A stretch of DNA of 5,562 nt from Chloroflexota bacterium (GTDB taxonomy: Bacteria; Chloroflexota; Anaerolineae; Anaerolineales; Villigracilaceae): the NCBI GenBank assembly GCA_016875755.1, contig VGOX01000174.1, positions 1-5,562 on the forward strand. Reading direction: 5' to 3'. The notes beneath the pieces were generated by a model. That model was not told where the DNA came from and did no database searches. It saw only the letters and a program-made list of their open reading frames with translations. How positions within the stretch are numbered: the stretch's first letter is position 1; every line of letters begins with the position of its first letter. Both the position numbers and the translations under genes were made by a program. Shown piece by piece: positions 1 through 4,781 of this stretch.

Positions 1-121
1 GCACGAGACAGAAGAAAATCCAGCGCAAGAGTATCTGCGCCACTCTTGGTGAACCGCCGGATGCGGACCCGCATGTCCGGTGGTGTGAGAGGGAGCGGTT
101 AGCCGCCGCTCCCTACTCGAT
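1..121 (+). mobile_element. 3' end of a group II intron (truncated by window start)
   Basis: The stretch ends in a typical bacterial group II intron 3' terminus: a domain V hairpin (51-85), then a domain VI hairpin with an unpaired A, then CTCGAT with the predicted 3' splice site after T121. The hairpin sequences resemble those of bacterial retroelement introns whose domain V begins GAACCGCC. Positions 1-50 should belong to domain IV or to the very end of the intron-encoded reverse transcriptase. One frame (from position 2) stays open for 16 codons to a TGA at 50-52, but I do not recognise that peptide. The rest of the intron, including any reverse transcriptase, lies upstream of the window, so its completeness and mobility cannot be judged. 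It shares the strand of the aro genes. Confidence 0.82.
51..121 (+). ncRNA. Group II intron domains V and VI
   Basis: Domain V: 53-61 pairs with 76-84 (nine pairs, one G-U), a two-nucleotide bulge sits at 74-75 on the 3' side, and 62-65 pairs with 70-73 around the loop GACC. The 3'-side two-nucleotide bulge is the hallmark of the catalytic domain V. Domain VI: GGGAGCGG (91-98) pairs with CCGCTCCC (106-113) around a seven-base loop, A90 pairs with T114, and 87-89 pairs with 116-118. A115 is left bulged, seven nucleotides from the 3' end counting inclusively, which is where the lariat branch-point adenosine is expected. The loop is not a GNRA tetraloop. Pairing was worked out by hand. Confidence 0.82.
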
Positions 122-126
122 ACCTA

Positions 127-152
127 CCCTCACCCCGCCATGGAGGAGAGGG
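127..152. repeat. Imperfect palindrome just 3' of the intron (REP-like)
   Basis: CCCTC (127-131) pairs with GAGGG (148-152). Past an A-A mismatch, 133-134 pairs with 145-146, and 135-136 can pair with 142-143 with A144 bulged. It lies between the intron end and the aroH ribosome binding site and has no T-run after it, so it is not an intrinsic terminator. The CCCTCACCCC...GGAGAGGG pattern resembles extragenic palindromes common in many bacteria. It may be part of the intron's target site. Copy number in the genome is unknown. Confidence 0.4.
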
Positions 153-170
153 CAATTCAAGGAGAACTGT

Positions 171-542
171 ATGCCAACTCGTGGAATACGCGGCGCGACC
201 ACCGTCTCGGCGGATGACCCAGACTTGATCCTGCAATCCACGCGGGAATTGCTGGAAGCCATCCTCGCGGAGAATGAGGATATGCGCCCCGAAGATATTG
301 CCAGCGCCATCTTCACGGTGACGGAAGACCTCGCCGCCACCTTCCCCGCGCAGGCGGCGCGCCAAATGGGCTGGGGACTCGTCCCGATGATGTGTGCGCG
401 TGAGATTCCCGTGCCGGGCAGTTTGCCGGGTGCCATTCGCGTGCTGGTGCATTGGAACACGGAATTACCGCAGAACCGCATCACGCACGTCTATTTGCGC
501 GAGGCGGTGCGCTTGAGACCCGATTTGGTGTCGGCGCAGTAA
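171..542 (+). CDS. aroH: Chorismate mutase, AroH class
   Basis: This 123-residue cytosolic enzyme converts chorismate to prephenate, the branch point toward tyrosine and phenylalanine. It is a full-length monofunctional AroH-type mutase; the Bacillus subtilis enzyme has 127 residues and this class forms trimers. Residues matching the B. subtilis active site appear at the same numbers: Arg7 in the RGIRGATTV start, Cys75 and Glu78, Arg90, Tyr108 and Arg116. The start at 171 is supported by AAGGAGA (159-165) and by family N-termini beginning MxxRGIRGATT. The frame stays open upstream to the window edge, but that stretch is intron and is not counted. It is the first gene of the cluster and is separated from aroF by 106 nt filled mostly by heptamer repeats. 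No heptamer array is seen inside the gene. Confidence 0.96.
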   Translation: MPTRGIRGATTVSADDPDLILQSTRELLEAILAENEDMRPEDIASAIFTVTEDLAATFPAQAARQMGWGLVPMMCAREIPVPGSLPGAIRVLVHWNTELPQNRITHVYLREAVRLRPDLVSAQ

Positions 543-549
543 TTTATCA

Positions 550-577
550 AAAGTCAAAGGTCGAAAGTCACAAGGCA
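550..577. repeat. Heptamer array A, AAAGTCA family (4 units)
   Basis: Four consecutive 7-bp units begin just after the aroH stop. The first and third are AAAGTCA; the others are AAGGTCG and CAAGGCA. The array is noncoding. The following 578-591 can also be cut into two weak heptamers beginning AAC before the register slips by one base into the next array. Confidence 0.8.
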
Positions 578-592
578 AACGCCGAACTGCAC

Positions 593-627
593 AACCTTGA
601 ACCTTCAACCTTGAACATTCAACTTAA
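593..627. repeat. Heptamer array B, AACCTTG family (5 units)
   Basis: Five consecutive 7-bp units of the form AACCTTG/AACCTTC, ending with the decayed AACATTC and AACTTAA. The array ends 8 nt before the aroF Shine-Dalgarno. Together with array A it occupies most of the aroH-aroF spacer. A perfect run of this unit contains TGA in its codon cycle in this orientation, which fits its being found only between genes here. Confidence 0.85.
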
Positions 628-648
628 AATCAACTAGGAGAAATCATC

Positions 649-1695
649 ATGATCATTGTAATGAAAGCCCACTACACCCCCCAGCAGCTTGAGGGAGTTG
701 TCAACGCCGTAAAAGCCCACGGACTGACTCCGCACATCACCTATGGAGTCGAAACCGCCATTGTTGCCGCTGTCGGTGAATTTCATATTGCATCCCTTGA
801 CCCGTTTGAAGTGATGGATGGAGTTGATTCCGTGAAACGCATTTCCCAACCTTTCAAACTTGGCTCGCGCCAGGTACACCCCGAAAACTCCGTTTTCCCG
901 ATTGACGGCTTCACCATCGGTGGCGACGAGATTGCCATCATTGCAGGACCGTGCTCGGTGGAGTCGAAAAGTCAGATTTTAGAAACAGCTCATGCGGTGA
1001 GAGAGGCGGGCGCAAATGCGCTGCGCGGCGGTGTCTTCAAGCCGCGCACATCCCCGTATGCATTTCAAGGTCTCGGCGAAGAAGGTCTCGAATACCTTGC
1101 CGAAGCGCGCGAACAGACGGGCATGCCCATCGTGGTGGAGATCATGTCGCAGACGCAGCTTGAGCTTATGCTCAAATATGTGGATGTTTTTCAAGTCGGC
1201 GCGCGCAACATGCAAAACTTCAACCTGCTGCGTGCGCTCGGTGAAACCCGCAAAACCATTTTGCTCAAACGTGGTCTGAGCGCCACCATCGAAGAACTGC
1301 TCATGTCGGCGGAATACATTTTGGCGGGCGGCAACAAGCAGGTCATTTTGTGCGAGCGCGGCATCCGCACCTTTGAAACCGCCACACGCAACACCACCGA
1401 CATCAACGCCATCCCCGTGCTGAAAAATCTCACGCACCTGCCCGTCATCCTCGACCCTTCGCACTCCACGGGTCACGCCGATTATGTCGCTGCGATTGCC
1501 CGCGCTGGTATCGCCGCTGGCGCCGATGGTCTCATTGTGGAAGTCCACCCCGAGCCTACCAAAGCCGTTTCGGATGGCAAGCAATCGCTCAAGCCTGAAC
1601 GATTCGCTGAAATGGTCAAGCAGGTCAAAGCCATTGCAGAGATCATGGGGCGTCGCGTCGCTCCCGTCAAAAAGCCCGTGACCACTGGGTGGTAA
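649..1695 (+). CDS. aroF: 3-deoxy-7-phosphoheptulonate (DAHP) synthase, type I-beta
   Basis: DAHP synthase condenses phosphoenolpyruvate with erythrose 4-phosphate, the entry step of the shikimate pathway. The 348 residues have two parts. An N-terminal ferredoxin-like domain (about 1-68) resembles the one in Thermotoga maritima DAHP synthase that mediates feedback inhibition by tyrosine and phenylalanine. A TIM-barrel catalytic domain follows (about 85-335). Visible motifs are AGPCSVE (99-105), GGVFKPRTSPYAFQG (127-141), VGARNMQNF (183-191), LLKRG (205-209), CERGIRTFE (235-243), DPSHSTG (269-275) and EVHPEP (298-303). The expected metal ligands Cys102, His272, Glu298 and Asp309 match T. maritima numbering. 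AGGAG at 636-640, 8 nt before the ATG, fixes the start over the ATG at 661. Allosteric control is inferred from the N-terminal domain. No repeat insertion is seen. Confidence 0.97.
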   Translation: MIIVMKAHYTPQQLEGVVNAVKAHGLTPHITYGVETAIVAAVGEFHIASLDPFEVMDGVDSVKRISQPFKLGSRQVHPENSVFPIDGFTIGGDEIAIIAGPCSVESKSQILETAHAVREAGANALRGGVFKPRTSPYAFQGLGEEGLEYLAEAREQTGMPIVVEIMSQTQLELMLKYVDVFQVGARNMQNFNLLRALGETRKTILLKRGLSATIEELLMSAEYILAGGNKQVILCERGIRTFETATRNTTDINAIPVLKNLTHLPVILDPSHSTGHADYVAAIARAGIAAGADGLIVEVHPEPTKAVSDGKQSLKPERFAEMVKQVKAIAEIMGRRVAPVKKPVTTGW

Positions 1696-1697
1696 TC

Positions 1698-2564
1698 ATG
1701 GAGGATGGTTTTTCGCTGAAGGACGCAACCATAGGAATACTTGGATTGGGACTCATGGGCGGCTCACTTGCCCTGAGTCTCAAAGGGAAGTGTAACCGCC
1801 TGATCGGATTCGACTCGCATCCCCCTACGCTTGAGCTTGCTCTTTCCAAAGGAATCATTGACCACGCTGAAAGCGACTCTGCCAACCGCCTTGCAGAACT
1901 TAACTTGCTCATTCTAGCGATTCCCGTCCCTGCTATTCTAAATTTCCTCAAACAACAAACAATTACCAATTACCAATCACCAATCACCATCCTCGACATC
2001 GGCTCCACCAAACGTGACATCACCCAAGCCATGTCTGCGTTGCCAGAAAACTTCGACCCCATTGGCGGACACCCCATCTGCGGCAAGGAAAAACTCGGCT
2101 TGCAAAACGCGGACGCAAATCTGTACCAGAATGCCCCGTTCATCGTCACGCCTTTGGAACGCACCACCCAACGCGCCAAATCCGCGGCGAAACAGATCAT
2201 CGCTGCCATCGGCGCAAACCGCATCGAAATGACCGCCGAAGACCATGACCGCACTTTTGCCGCTACAAGCCACTTGCCGTTTCTGCTTTCGTCCGCGCTG
2301 ACTCATGCCACCCCGCAGGAATTCGCTCCCTTCATCGGACCAGGTTTTCGCTCGACAAGCCGACTGGCAGGAACGCCCGCCCACATGATGCTGGGAATTT
2401 TGAAATCGAATCGGGATCATGTATTGAACGCCATGCAAGCCTTCCGCAACTCGCTTGATGAAATCGAATCCGCTTTGCAAACGGAAAACTACGCCGCACT
2501 CGAAGCGCTCTTGAATCAAGCGCGAGAATCTCACTCTGTTTTGACCATGGACCACGGACGATAG
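1698..2564 (+). CDS. tyrA: Prephenate/arogenate dehydrogenase
   Basis: TyrA oxidatively decarboxylates prephenate (or arogenate) in tyrosine synthesis. From ATG 1698 there are 288 residues. GLGLMGGSLA (16-25) is the Rossmann nucleotide loop, followed by DIGSTK (100-105), GGHPICGKEK (123-132, with the family's catalytic His as His125), AEDHD and SHLPF (180-195), and the substrate-binding arginine region FRSTSRLAG (217-225). Some prephenate-specific relatives have SHLPH; Phe195 here leaves substrate preference open. ATG 1698 lies 2 nt after the aroF stop behind a weak GGGTGG (1687-1692). An in-frame GTG at 1689, overlapping aroF, is an alternative that adds three residues. Two oddities come from 7-bp repeats: the loop TITNYQSPITI (88-98) between a Rossmann strand and the DIGSTK strand, and the final MDHGR, whose stop codon lies inside an array. 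Confidence 0.95.
   Translation: MEDGFSLKDATIGILGLGLMGGSLALSLKGKCNRLIGFDSHPPTLELALSKGIIDHAESDSANRLAELNLLILAIPVPAILNFLKQQTITNYQSPITILDIGSTKRDITQAMSALPENFDPIGGHPICGKEKLGLQNADANLYQNAPFIVTPLERTTQRAKSAAKQIIAAIGANRIEMTAEDHDRTFAATSHLPFLLSSALTHATPQEFAPFIGPGFRSTSRLAGTPAHMMLGILKSNRDHVLNAMQAFRNSLDEIESALQTENYAALEALLNQARESHSVLTMDHGR
1962..1989. repeat. Heptamer array C, ATTACCA family (4 units) inside tyrA
   Basis: Two perfect ATTACCA units are followed by two ATCACCA units. The array is translated as part of TITNYQSPITI, in the loop before the DIGSTK strand. Relatives usually have a short, variable connection here, so the array looks tolerated or inserted rather than catalytic. Confidence 0.88.
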
Positions 2565-2571
2565 ACCATTC
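2544..2571. repeat. Heptamer array D, ACCATGG family, spanning the tyrA stop
   Basis: Four 7-bp units: ACCATGG, ACCACGG, ACGATAG and ACCATTC. The tyrA stop codon (TAG, 2562-2564) is part of the third unit, so the array supplies the last five residues of TyrA. Positions 2545-2568 match 3024-3047 inside aroA with only three differences (see findings). Confidence 0.82.
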
Positions 2572-2584
2572 TGCCTTCTTTTTT

Positions 2585-3925
2585 ATGCCAACCATTCATC
2601 CTTCATCCCTCCGCATTCATCCTTTGTCTTCTCCTCTCAACGCCACCGTCCGCGTGCCTGGCTCCAAGTCACTGACCAACCGTGCCTTGCTCATCGCCGC
2701 TCTTGCGAATGGAACCACCCGCCTCACCAACGCGCTATTCTCGGATGACTCGCACCACTTTGCTAATGCGTTGGAAACCCTCGGCTTCGATATTCAACTT
2801 GATGAAGTCAATCATGAAATGACGGTCACGGGCTTGGGCGGAAATATCCCAGCAAAGCGAGCAGAACTCTTCATCGGCAATGCAGGCACGGCGGCGAGAT
2901 TTTTGTCTGCATTTTTGACTTTGGGGAATGGCAAATATATTTTGGACGGCGAGCCGCGCATGCGCGAACGTCCGATTGGAGATTTGGTGGAGGCGTTGGA
3001 GCAGTTGGGATGTGACATTCATTCCATGGACGATGGACGACAGACCACAGACCATCGTCCATCGTCCATCGTCCATCGTCAAATTTGCCCCCCCATCAAA
3101 ATCATCGCGAACGGACTCGCTGGAGGTAAGACAAAGATTGCGGGTGATATTTCTTCGCAGTTTTTATCGGCGTTGTTGATGGTTGCTCCCTACGCCAAAA
3201 CTCCCATTGAAATCGAGCTGACCACTGAACTCAATTCCAAGCCGTACGTCGACATGACCATCGCCATCATGAAAGATTTCGGCGCGCAAGTCAAACGGGA
3301 TGGATACAGATCTTTCACTGTGCCGCTTTCCAATTACCAATTTCCGATTACCAATTATGCAATTGAATCCGACGCCTCTGCCGCCTCGTATTTCTTCGCC
3401 GCGCCTGCCATCTGCGGCGGGACGGTGCGCGTGGAAAATATCTCGCGCAAGTCGGTGCAAGGGGATATTGGTTTTCTGGATGTACTCAAGCAAATGGGAT
3501 GTGTTGTTGAAGAAGCCGATAACTCGATCACCGTCCACCGTCCATCGTCCATCGTCGGGATTGACGTGGACATGCGCGACATCCCAGACACTGCTCAAAC
3601 GCTCGCAGCCATCGCCCCCTTTGCTGATTCACTGACCCGCATCCGCAGCATCGCTTCGGCACGCGTGAAGGAGACAGACCGTGTCCACGCAACCTGCATG
3701 GAACTGGCGCGGCTTGGTGTCAGAGTTGAAGAACATGAAGATGGAATGACCATTTATCCCGTAGAGAAGATGCGCCCTGCCGTCATCCAGACCTATAACG
3801 ATCACCGCATGGCGATGGCATTCTCCCTCATCGGCTTGCGCTTCGATGGGGTGACGATTGAAAATCCAGCGTGTGTTTCCAAGACCTTCCCGAATTTTTT
3901 TGACGTATTGGAAGTTTTGCGATGA
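2585..3925 (+). CDS. aroA: 3-phosphoshikimate 1-carboxyvinyltransferase (EPSP synthase)
   Basis: EPSP synthase transfers the enolpyruvyl group of phosphoenolpyruvate to shikimate 3-phosphate. The 446 residues carry PGSKS (25-29), TNRA (31-34), GNAGTAARF (98-106), RMRERP (125-130), SSQFLSALL (190-198), SDASAASY (262-269), the catalytic-Asp region DIPD (332-335), VKETDR (361-366), NDHRMAM (405-411) and SKTF (432-435). The residue after the conserved Arg in the GNAGTA loop is Phe106, where glyphosate-sensitive enzymes usually have Pro; such variation is natural and tolerance cannot be inferred. Four stretches are encoded by 7-bp repeats: the N-terminus (4-16), 147-166, 249-259 and 316-324. All fall outside the motifs. 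ATG 2585 has no Shine-Dalgarno but a U-rich leader; no better in-frame start exists, so initiation probably relies on coupling to tyrA, 20 nt upstream. Confidence 0.95.
   Translation: MPTIHPSSLRIHPLSSPLNATVRVPGSKSLTNRALLIAALANGTTRLTNALFSDDSHHFANALETLGFDIQLDEVNHEMTVTGLGGNIPAKRAELFIGNAGTAARFLSAFLTLGNGKYILDGEPRMRERPIGDLVEALEQLGCDIHSMDDGRQTTDHRPSSIVHRQICPPIKIIANGLAGGKTKIAGDISSQFLSALLMVAPYAKTPIEIELTTELNSKPYVDMTIAIMKDFGAQVKRDGYRSFTVPLSNYQFPITNYAIESDASAASYFFAAPAICGGTVRVENISRKSVQGDIGFLDVLKQMGCVVEEADNSITVHRPSSIVGIDVDMRDIPDTAQTLAAIAPFADSLTRIRSIASARVKETDRVHATCMELARLGVRVEEHEDGMTIYPVEKMRPAVIQTYNDHRMAMAFSLIGLRFDGVTIENPACVSKTFPNFFDVLEVLR
2591..2625. repeat. Heptamer array E, TTCATCC family, forming the AroA N-terminus
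   Basis: Five units: ACCATTC, ATCCTTC, ATCCCTC, CGCATTC and ATCCTTT, with decayed units probably continuing to about 2632. It is translated as TIHPSSLRIHPLSS immediately before the conserved AroA start NATVRVPGSKS. The first unit is identical to the last unit of array D, 19 nt upstream. Confidence 0.8.
3024..3079. repeat. Heptamer array F, CCATCGT family (8 units) inside aroA
   Basis: The longest array: exactly eight 7-bp units. The last four are perfect CCATCGT copies; the first four (CCATGGA, CGATGGA, CGACAGA, CCACAGA) are related, and two of them are close to the reverse complement of the last four. It is translated as SMDDGRQTTD followed by HRPSSIVHR, between GCDI and CPPIKI. Other EPSP synthases have only a few variable residues there. 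Confidence 0.93.
3026..3069 (+). other. 15-bp perfect stem-loop within the aroA mRNA
   Basis: Positions 3026-3040 are the exact reverse complement of 3055-3069, with a 14-nt loop made of two CAGACCA copies. Because the right arm repeats every 7 bp, the left arm can also pair in shifted registers. No U-tract follows, so it is not an intrinsic terminator. Possible effects on elongation or mRNA stability are inference. Confidence 0.8.
3330..3357. repeat. Heptamer array G, CCAATTA family (4 units) inside aroA
   Basis: Units are CCAATTA, CCAATTT, CCGATTA and CCAATTA, a rotated form of the ATTACCA family of array C. It is translated as SNYQFPITNYA, just before the conserved IESDASAASY segment. This is normally a variable surface loop in EPSP synthases. 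Confidence 0.86.
3531..3558. repeat. Heptamer array H, CCGTCCA/TCGTCCA (4 units) inside aroA
   Basis: Two CCGTCCA units are followed by TCGTCCA and TCGTCGG. It is translated as VHRPSSIVG in the loop before GIDVDMRDIPD. Positions 3539-3556 are an 18-nt perfect copy of a segment of array F (3056-3073, and again 3063-3080), giving AroA a second HRPSSIV peptide. Confidence 0.86.
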
Positions 3926-4752
3926 TTCAACTCGGACTCATCGGCTACCCCCTTGGACATTCCCTCTCGCCAAAGATTCATGCTGCTGCGTTGAAAGCGT
4001 GTGAGTTGCAAGGTGACTATTCCCTATTCCCCATTCTCCCCGATGATAAACAGGGATTAAAAGATTTGCTTGCTCGTGTCCGCACTGGCGGGTTGCACGG
4101 ACTCAACGTCACCATTCCGCACAAACAGAATGTCATCGAATTTGTGGATGAACTCACGCCCACTGCGAAAGCCATCGGCGCAGTGAATACAATGTATCTT
4201 CGAGATAATAAATTAGTTGGTGATAATACCGATGCGGCAGGTTTTCTATCCGATCTCAATCGTTTTTTGTCGGAAACTCAATCGAAAATCGTAAATCACA
4301 AATCTGTAATTGTCCTGGGAGCGGGCGGGTCTGCAAGAGCAGTAGTGTATGCTTTGCTCAATGACGGTTGGGAAGTAACGCTTGCCGCGCGTAGAATTGA
4401 ACAAGCCGACCAATTGGCAAATGAGTTTGCCGATCGCCAATTACTAATTACTAATTATTCATCCCTCATCCTTCATCCTTTCTCCTTGCTTATCAACACA
4501 ACTCCTGTAGGCATGTTTCCAAACGTCGATGATTCTCCCCTGCCTGATGAATTATCATTGCCCGCAAACGTTTTTGTTTATGATTTAGTGTATAACCCAA
4601 GCGAAACCAAACTCGTCAAAACTGCCCGCGCACAGGGACTATCTGCAACAACTGGTTTGGGCATGCTCATTGAACAAGCCGCCCTCGCTTTTGAATTGTG
4701 GACAGGTCACAAACCGCCGCGTGAAGAACTGTGGAAAATTTTTGAAAACTGA
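3922..4752 (+). CDS. aroE: Shikimate dehydrogenase (NADP+)
   Basis: AroE reduces 3-dehydroshikimate to shikimate. The 276 residues show the substrate-binding SLSP (14-17), NVTIPHK (62-68, catalytic Lys68), GAVNT (86-90), NTDAAGF (102-108, catalytic Asp104), the nucleotide-binding GAGGSARA (133-140), NTTPVGM (192-198) and GLGMLIEQAA (245-254). Length is typical of the family. The start codon overlaps the aroA stop as ATGA, and GGAAG (3910-3914) sits 7 nt upstream, so translation is probably coupled to aroA. Three segments coincide with 7-bp repeats: about 33-39, about 119-131 (KIVNHKSVI, just before the Rossmann GAGGS strand) and about 173-188 (LLITNYSSLILHPFS, before LLINTTPVGM). All catalytic residues are present, so the enzyme is expected to be active. 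Confidence 0.96.
   Translation: MIQLGLIGYPLGHSLSPKIHAAALKACELQGDYSLFPILPDDKQGLKDLLARVRTGGLHGLNVTIPHKQNVIEFVDELTPTAKAIGAVNTMYLRDNKLVGDNTDAAGFLSDLNRFLSETQSKIVNHKSVIVLGAGGSARAVVYALLNDGWEVTLAARRIEQADQLANEFADRQLLITNYSSLILHPFSLLINTTPVGMFPNVDDSPLPDELSLPANVFVYDLVYNPSETKLVKTARAQGLSATTGLGMLIEQAALAFELWTGHKPPREELWKIFEN
4017..4037. repeat. Short heptamer array I, CTATTCC (3 units) inside aroE
   Basis: Two perfect CTATTCC units are followed by CCATTCT. It is translated within YSLFPILPDD, in the variable connection between the first beta-alpha unit of AroE and the NVTIPHK region. It is the shortest array and could be chance, but it follows the same 7-bp pattern as the others. Confidence 0.55.
4279..4313. 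repeat. Heptamer array J, AAATCNN family (5 units) inside aroE
   Basis: Units CAATCGA, AAATCGT, AAATCAC, AAATCTG and TAATTGT share an AATC core every 7 bp. It is translated as part of SKIVNHKSVIVLG, so the last unit merges into the conserved Rossmann strand. A perfect AAATCGT run would contain TAA in one codon of its cycle; here the divergence of the units and the frame avoid it. Confidence 0.75.
4437..4485. repeat. Composite heptamer array K (7 units) inside aroE
   Basis: Seven units in uninterrupted 7-bp register: CCAATTA and two CTAATTA, then TTCATCC, CTCATCC, TTCATCC and TTTCTCC. Two unit families also seen elsewhere in the window (arrays C/G and E) are joined here without loss of phase. 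It is translated as QLLITNYSSLILHPFS, directly before LLINTTPVGM. Confidence 0.9.
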
Positions 4753-4779
4753 TCACTAGTTACTGATTACTGGAGACTG
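4752..4779. repeat. Heptamer array L, NNNACTN family (4 units), aroE-aroC spacer
   Basis: Units ATCACTA, GTTACTG, ATTACTG and GAGACTG keep ACT at fixed positions. AAAACTG (4745-4751), which overlaps the aroE stop, fits the same register. The array fills almost the whole 29-nt spacer, and its last units carry the aroC ribosome binding site. Confidence 0.75.
4772..4775 (+). promoter_or_regulatory. aroC ribosome binding site inside a heptamer array
   Basis: GGAG lies 6 nt before the aroC ATG. It straddles the junction of the ATTACTG and GAGACTG units of array L, so the Shine-Dalgarno is part of the repeat array. Confidence 0.7.
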
Positions 4780-4781
4780 AA

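Noticed and set aside
3..170. In-frame N-terminal extension of aroH reaching the window start
   Set aside because: The frame is open, but it runs through group II intron domains V and VI. The family start and the AAGGAGA site support ATG 171.
543..648. Riboswitch, T-box or attenuator in the aroH-aroF spacer
   Set aside because: The spacer is mostly heptamer arrays A and B; no terminator hairpin, leader peptide or known aptamer motif is seen.
979..1584. Long open frame on the minus strand (201 codons) opposite aroF
   Set aside because: It is a shadow of aroF: no recognisable domain, and the plus-strand frame carries every DAHP synthase motif.
1977..2555. Minus-strand open frame of 192 codons opposite tyrA
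   Set aside because: No recognisable protein, and it lies wholly antisense to a well-supported tyrA.
2547..2584. Intrinsic terminator between tyrA and aroA (T-rich run before the aroA ATG)
   Set aside because: Only a 4-bp ATGG/CCAT stem precedes it, with a loop of about 15 nt. Termination here would also cut the operon.
3024..3079. CRISPR array or transposon end in aroA
   Set aside because: The unit is 7 bp with no spacers, and no target-site duplication or transposase is present. It fits the heptamer arrays.
3024..3558. aroA as a pseudogene damaged by repeat insertions
   Set aside because: The frame is intact over 446 codons, all catalytic motifs are present, and the inserted stretches fall in variable loops.
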